Source: RGIG3009 sp045595445
GTDB taxonomy: Bacteria > Bacillota > Clostridia > Oscillospirales > Acutalibacteraceae
Assembly (NCBI GenBank): GCA_045595445.1
Contig: JAZOAK010000037.1
Coordinates: forward strand, 1-15,311
Reading direction: 5' to 3'
Length of the DNA stretch: 15,311 bases
Positions within the stretch are counted from its first letter, which is position 1; each line of letters opens with the position of its first letter. The notes under the pieces were generated by a model. The model saw only the letters and a list, made by a program, of their open reading frames with translations, made no database searches and was not told the origin of the DNA. A program made the position numbers and the translations under genes. Shown in pieces: positions 11,275-15,311 of this stretch.

Positions 11275-11419
11275 TTGAAACGACATTTCATCAGCGGCTA
11301 CATAGTAGCGGCAGATTCATATAACGGGTCATCCGTTTGCGACTGCCCTTTCTATGGCCAACGGGAGTATGTCACTTTCGAGTACCTATGATATCATTTA
11401 TATGAAGGAGGGAAGTAAA
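11275..11419 (+). other. 145-bp spacer between rpsL and rpsG
   Basis: This spacer is unusually long for adjacent str-operon genes. It holds a small GCTAC/GTAGC hairpin near 11302-11314 and the rpsG ribosome binding site AAGGAGGG (11405-11412). I see no convincing promoter, terminator or ORF in it. It may host S7 autoregulatory structure, but nothing specific can be recognised. Confidence 0.4.
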
Positions 11420-11890
11420 GTGCCGAGAAGAGGTTCTATCGCAAAACGTGATGTTTTGCCCGACCCGCTTTACAATTCCAAGTTGGTGACCAGACTCATC
11501 AACAACGTTATGTACGACGGTAAGAAGGGCGTTGCCCAGAAGATCGTGTACGATGCATTTGAAATCATTCGCGAAAAGACCGAAAAGGAGCCCCTGGAAG
11601 TCTTTGAGCAGGCTATGGAAAACATTATGCCTCTCTTGGAGGTCAAGGCCCGCCGCGTCGGCGGTGCTACCTACCAGGTGCCGATCGAGGTTCGCCCCGA
11701 TCGCCGTCAGACCTTGGGTCTGCGCTGGTTGACCACCTATTCGCGTACTCGCTCGGAGCGCACCATGAAGGAGCGTCTCGCCGGCGAGATCCTCGATGCG
11801 ATCAACGGTAACGGCGGCGCCGCGAAAAAACGCGACGACACCCACAAGATGGCAGAAGCCAACAAGGCTTTCGCACATTTCCGCTGGTAA
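11420..11890 (+). CDS. rpsG: 30S ribosomal protein S7
   Basis: S7 nucleates assembly of the 30S head and contacts E-site tRNA. The product is 156 aa, a usual length, with MPRRGSIAKRDVLPDPLYNS at the N-terminus, KLVTRLINNVMYDGKKGVAQ, VKARRVGGATYQVPIEVRPD, RRQTLGLRWL and the C-terminal HKMAEANKAFAHFRW. The start codon is GTG at 11420, chosen because AAGGAGGG stands 7 nt upstream and because MPRRG is the family N-terminus; the frame is open further upstream to 11354, but that adds residues foreign to S7. It lies between rpsL and fusA in the str operon. Confidence 0.98.
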   Translation: MPRRGSIAKRDVLPDPLYNSKLVTRLINNVMYDGKKGVAQKIVYDAFEIIREKTEKEPLEVFEQAMENIMPLLEVKARRVGGATYQVPIEVRPDRRQTLGLRWLTTYSRTRSERTMKERLAGEILDAINGNGGAAKKRDDTHKMAEANKAFAHFRW

Positions 11891-11926
11891 TCGCAGTTTT
11901 GTATTTTGCAAGAAGGAGGATGACTT

Positions 11927-14023
11927 ATGGCAAGAGACGTATCTTTGGCTAAAACCAGAAATATCGGTATCATGGCGCACATCGACGCGGGTAAAACCAC
12001 GACGACCGAGCGTATTTTGTACTATACCGGTGTTAACTACAAGATCGGTGAGACCCACGACGGCGGCGCTACCATGGACTGGATGGCGCAGGAGCAGGAG
12101 CGCGGTATCACCATCACCTCCGCTGCCACCACCTGCTATTGGGACAAGCAAGGTGCTGCCGATAAGCACCGCATCAACATCATCGACACCCCCGGTCACG
12201 TGGACTTCACCGTTGAGGTGCAGCGTTCCCTGCGTGTTCTGGACGGTTCGGTGACCGTGCTGTGTGCTAAGGGCGGTGTTGAGCCCCAGTCCGAGACGGT
12301 GTGGCGTCAGGCGGACGAATATCAGGTACCCCGTATGGCGTATGTCAACAAAATGGACATCATGGGTGCCGACTTCTATCGCGTTGTGCAGATGATGCGT
12401 GACCGTTTGAAGTGTAACGCCGTGCCGATCCAGCTTCCCATCGGTTCCGAGAACCTGTTTAAGGGTATCATCGACTTAGTGGAGATGAAAGCCGACGTCT
12501 ATTATGACGAAATGGGTAAGGATATGCGCGTGGAGGAGATCCCCGCGGATATGATGGAGTTGGCGGAAGAATATCATGAAAAACTGTTAGAGGCGGTTGC
12601 CGAGCAGGACGACGACTTGATGGAGAAGTATTTCGGCGGTGAGGAGATCACCATCGACGAGATCAAGGCTGTTATCCGCAGATCCACCATCGCCAACACC
12701 ATGGTTCCCGTTTGCTGCGGTACTTCCTACCGTAACAAGGGCGTTCAGAAGCTTCTGGATGCCATCGTGGATTACATGCCCTCTCCGCTGGACGTTCCTG
12801 CGATCAAGGGTGTGAACCCCGACACCGAGGAAGAGGAGAACCGTCCGTCTTCCGACGAGGAACCGTTTGCCGCGCTGGCATTTAAGATCGCGACCGACCC
12901 GTTCGTCGGTAAGCTCGCGTTCTTCCGTGTGTATTCCGGTGTCGTTAAGGCCGGTGACACGGTGTATAATTCCAGCAAAGATTCCAACGAGCGTCTTGGC
13001 CGTATCGTGCAGATGCACGCCAACGCCCGTAAAGATCTGGATATCGTGTACGCCGGTGACATCGCTGCGGCGATCGGCCTGAAAAACACCACCACCGGTA
13101 ATACACTGTGCGATGAGAAGCACCCGATCGTTCTGGAATCCATGAACTTCCCGGAACCGGTTATCCGTGTGGCAATTGAGCCGAAGACCAAAGCCGGTCA
13201 GGAGAAGATGGGTATCGCCCTCGCGAAACTCGCTGAGGAAGATCCCACCTTCAAGACCTACACCGACGAGGAAACCGGTCAGACCATCATCGCCGGTATG
13301 GGTGAGCTCCACTTGGAGATCATCGTTGACCGTCTGCTCCGCGAATTCAAAGTGGAAGCCGACGTCGGTGCACCTCAGGTTGCGTACAAAGAGACCATCC
13401 GCAAGCTTGCTGACGTGGATACCAAGTATGCTCGTCAGTCCGGTGGTAAAGGTCAGTACGGTCACGTTAAGATCAAACTCGAGCCCAACGAATCCGGTAA
13501 GGGTTATGAGTTCGTCAATGCCATCGTCGGCGGTTCGATTCCGAAGGAATACATCCCCGCTGTCGATGCCGGTATCCAGGGTGCTATGCACGCGGGTACC
13601 ATTGCCGGTTATCCGGTCGTTGACGTAAAGGTCACGCTGTACGACGGTTCGTATCACGAGGTCGACTCTTCCGAAATGGCATTTAAGATCGCCGGTTCAA
13701 TGGCGTTCAAAGAGGCTATGCGTAAGGCTGATCCCGTTCTGATGGAGCCGATCATGAAAGTGGTCGTTGTGGCTCCGGACGAGTATATGGGCTTCGTTGT
13801 CGGTGACGTCGCGTCTCGCCGTGGCCAGATGGAAGGTTCCGAGAACATCAACGGTGCTGTGCAGATTCGTGCAAACGTTCCGCTGTCCGAGATGTTCGGT
13901 TATGCGACCGACCTGCGTTCCGGTACTCAGGGTCGCGGTCAGTACGTCATGGAGCCGAGCCACTATTCCGAAGTTCCGAAGAACGTTGCTGAGGAGATCA
14001 TCTCCCGCCGCGCGAAGAACTAA
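11927..14023 (+). CDS. fusA: Translation elongation factor G
   Basis: EF-G is the GTPase that drives ribosomal translocation and, with RRF, ribosome recycling. The 698-aa product has the standard length and all GTP motifs: AHIDAGKT (17-24), RGITITSAAT in switch I, DTPGHVD (87-93) with the catalytic His, and NKMD (141-144). Downstream domains are complete, including GMGELHLEIIVDRL of domain III, ARQSGGKGQYGHVKIKLEP in domain IV, and the C-terminal PLSEMFGYATDLRSGTQGRG. The start follows AAGGAGGATGACTT with ideal spacing. It lies 36 bp after rpsG and appears co-transcribed with rpsL and rpsG. It is ordinary housekeeping EF-G, not a ribosomal-protection resistance protein. Confidence 0.98.
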   Translation: MARDVSLAKTRNIGIMAHIDAGKTTTTERILYYTGVNYKIGETHDGGATMDWMAQEQERGITITSAATTCYWDKQGAADKHRINIIDTPGHVDFTVEVQRSLRVLDGSVTVLCAKGGVEPQSETVWRQADEYQVPRMAYVNKMDIMGADFYRVVQMMRDRLKCNAVPIQLPIGSENLFKGIIDLVEMKADVYYDEMGKDMRVEEIPADMMELAEEYHEKLLEAVAEQDDDLMEKYFGGEEITIDEIKAVIRRSTIANTMVPVCCGTSYRNKGVQKLLDAIVDYMPSPLDVPAIKGVNPDTEEEENRPSSDEEPFAALAFKIATDPFVGKLAFFRVYSGVVKAGDTVYNSSKDSNERLGRIVQMHANARKDLDIVYAGDIAAAIGLKNTTTGNTLCDEKHPIVLESMNFPEPVIRVAIEPKTKAGQEKMGIALAKLAEEDPTFKTYTDEETGQTIIAGMGELHLEIIVDRLLREFKVEADVGAPQVAYKETIRKLADVDTKYARQSGGKGQYGHVKIKLEPNESGKGYEFVNAIVGGSIPKEYIPAVDAGIQGAMHAGTIAGYPVVDVKVTLYDGSYHEVDSSEMAFKIAGSMAFKEAMRKADPVLMEPIMKVVVVAPDEYMGFVVGDVASRRGQMEGSENINGAVQIRANVPLSEMFGYATDLRSGTQGRGQYVMEPSHYSEVPKNVAEEIISRRAKN

Positions 14024-14041
14024 GGAAATTTATAAAAGGTC

Positions 14042-14070
14042 TTGAAATCTTTGCGATTTCTTGATACAAT
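14042..14070 (+). promoter_or_regulatory. Separate promoter for tuf
   Basis: TTGAAA (14042-14047), a 17-bp spacer and TACAAT (14065-14070) lie in the 92-bp gap between fusA and tuf. This would give extra EF-Tu transcription independent of the rpsL promoter, in line with the higher cellular need for EF-Tu. No terminator separates fusA from tuf, so read-through is also expected. Confidence 0.75.
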
Positions 14071-14115
14071 GCAAGTAACTGATTAATTGTGCTGAAATAA
14101 AGGAGGAAATTCACA

Positions 14116-15311
14116 ATGGCAAAGGCAAAATTCGAAAGAAACAAGCCCCACGTAAACATTGGTACCATTGGTCACGTTGACCATGGTAAGACCACCCTGA
14201 CCGCTGCGATCACGAAGGTTCTCGCTCTGAAAGGCGATGCAGACTTCGTTGATTATGCAAACATCGATAAGGCTCCCGAGGAGCGCGCACGTGGTATCAC
14301 GATCAACACTTCCCACGTTGAGTATCAGACGGAGAACCGTCACTATGCTCACGTTGACTGTCCCGGCCACGCCGACTACGTCAAAAACATGATCACCGGT
14401 GCTGCTCAGATGGACGGCGCTATCCTCGTTGTGTCCGCTGCTGACGGCCCGATGCCCCAGACCCGTGAGCACATCCTGCTCTCCCGTCAGGTTGGCGTTC
14501 CCTACATCGTTGTTTTCATGAACAAATGTGACCAGGTTGACGATCCCGAGTTGCTCGAGCTCGTCGAAATGGAAATCCGCGAACTCCTCAACGAGTACGA
14601 GTTCCCGGGCGACGACACCCCGATCATCAAGGGCTCCGCTCTGGTGGCTTTGGAGTGCGCTTCCAACGACGCTTCCGCTGCTGAGTATGCTCCGATCCTC
14701 GAACTCATGGAGAACGTGGACTCCTACATCCCGTCCCCTGAGCGTGACGCTGACAAACCCTTCCTGATGCCTGTTGAAGACGTCTTCACCATCACCGGTC
14801 GTGGTACTGTTGCTACCGGCCGTGTGGAGCGTGGCCAGTTGAACATGTCCGATGAAGTTGAAATCATCGGTTTGACCGAAGAGCGTGCGAAGACCGTTGT
14901 TACCGGTATCGAAATGTTCCGTAAACTCCTCGACTACGCTGAGGCCGGCGATAACATCGGCGCTCTGCTGCGTGGTATTCAGAGAACGGACATCGAGCGT
15001 GGCCAGGTTCTCTGCAAACCCGGTTCCATCAACCCGCACACTAAGTTCCATGGCCAGGTTTATGTCCTGTCCAAGGACGAAGGCGGCCGTCACACCCCGT
15101 TCTTCAACAACTATCGTCCTCAGTTCTATTTCCGTACCACCGACGTTACCGGTGTTATCTCCTTGCCCGCCGGCACCGAGATGTGCATGCCCGGTGACAA
15201 CGTCGAGATGGACGTTGAGCTGATCACCCCCATCGCTATCGAAGAGGGTCTGCGTTTCGCTATCCGCGAAGGCGGCCGTACTGTCGGTTCCGGTGTTGTT
15301 ACCGCGATCAA
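14116..15311 (+). CDS. tuf: Translation elongation factor Tu (cut by window end)
   Basis: EF-Tu delivers aminoacyl-tRNA to the ribosome as a GTP complex. The visible 398 complete codons cover nearly the whole protein; the usual length is about 395-400, so only the last residues and the stop are outside. GTP motifs are GHVDHGKT (19-26), RGITINTSHVEYQT in switch I, DCPGH (81-85) and NKCD (136-139), followed by domains 2 and 3 (ITGRGTVATGRVERG; GGRHTPFFNNYRPQFYFRTTDVTG; FAIREGGRTVGSGVV). AGGAGG (14101-14106) stands 9 nt before the ATG. It is the last str-operon gene here and has its own promoter. Confidence 0.98.
   Translation, partial: MAKAKFERNKPHVNIGTIGHVDHGKTTLTAAITKVLALKGDADFVDYANIDKAPEERARGITINTSHVEYQTENRHYAHVDCPGHADYVKNMITGAAQMDGAILVVSAADGPMPQTREHILLSRQVGVPYIVVFMNKCDQVDDPELLELVEMEIRELLNEYEFPGDDTPIIKGSALVALECASNDASAAEYAPILELMENVDSYIPSPERDADKPFLMPVEDVFTITGRGTVATGRVERGQLNMSDEVEIIGLTEERAKTVVTGIEMFRKLLDYAEAGDNIGALLRGIQRTDIERGQVLCKPGSINPHTKFHGQVYVLSKDEGGRHTPFFNNYRPQFYFRTTDVTGVISLPAGTEMCMPGDNVEMDVELITPIAIEEGLRFAIREGGRTVGSGVVTAI

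Noticed and set aside
12587..13657. Long antisense frame under fusA
   Set aside because: It is a shadow of fusA codon usage; a similar long antisense frame under tuf (14083-15093) arises the same way.
11927..14023. Tetracycline-resistance ribosomal protection protein (TetM-like)
   Set aside because: The str-operon context, 698-aa length and domain IV motif GGKGQYGHV identify ordinary EF-G.

Overview
The window reads as a stretch of chromosome from a Gram-positive, anaerobic, clostridial-type bacterium, probably in or near the Oscillospiraceae/Ruminococcaceae. This is inferred from a tryptophan T-box leader, strong AGGAGG ribosome binding sites, near-consensus sigma-A promoters with 17-bp spacers, a split cobalamin-dependent methionine synthase, an AbrB/SpoVT-type fragment, a str operon of Firmicute type, and palindromic repeats of a kind I associate with gut Clostridia. 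Most coding sequence is GC-rich, but about 9265-10640 is visibly AT-rich and looks acquired or degraded.

Layout. (1) 1-1970: glmS (amino-sugar synthesis) with its terminator. (2) 1969-3735, minus strand: an orphan trpB behind a long leader made of a consensus promoter, a T-box with a UGG specifier, a terminator, a GC-rich hairpin, a 16-codon ORF carrying two Trp codons, and a palindromic repeat. (3) 3744-7712, plus strand: metF, a separate methionine-synthase reactivation protein and a shortened metH. They are joined by ATGA stop/start overlaps and end in a strong terminator, forming a methyl-THF-to-methionine module with methionine synthase split over two polypeptides. (4) 7721-8397, minus strand: two small genes that both encode BMC-domain shell proteins of bacterial microcompartments. 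No cargo enzyme or pentamer gene is in view, and one protein has a CxxCxxC motif plus a cysteine near the predicted pore. (5) 8445-9262: a secreted lipoprotein with a Thr-rich linker. (6) 9202-10642: the AT-rich segment with a truncated AbrB-type fragment, a long hairpin, a SHOCT-domain protein, a divergent XRE regulator and a 43-codon gene tail. (7) 10704-end: the str operon rpsL-rpsG-fusA, then tuf with its own promoter; tuf is cut by the window edge only a few codons before its expected end.

The part most worth pursuing is the orphan two-gene BMC locus with its cysteine-rich shell protein. Second is the trpB leader, where a tRNA-sensing T-box is followed by an apparent Trp-rich leader peptide. 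The remaining core genes are conventional.
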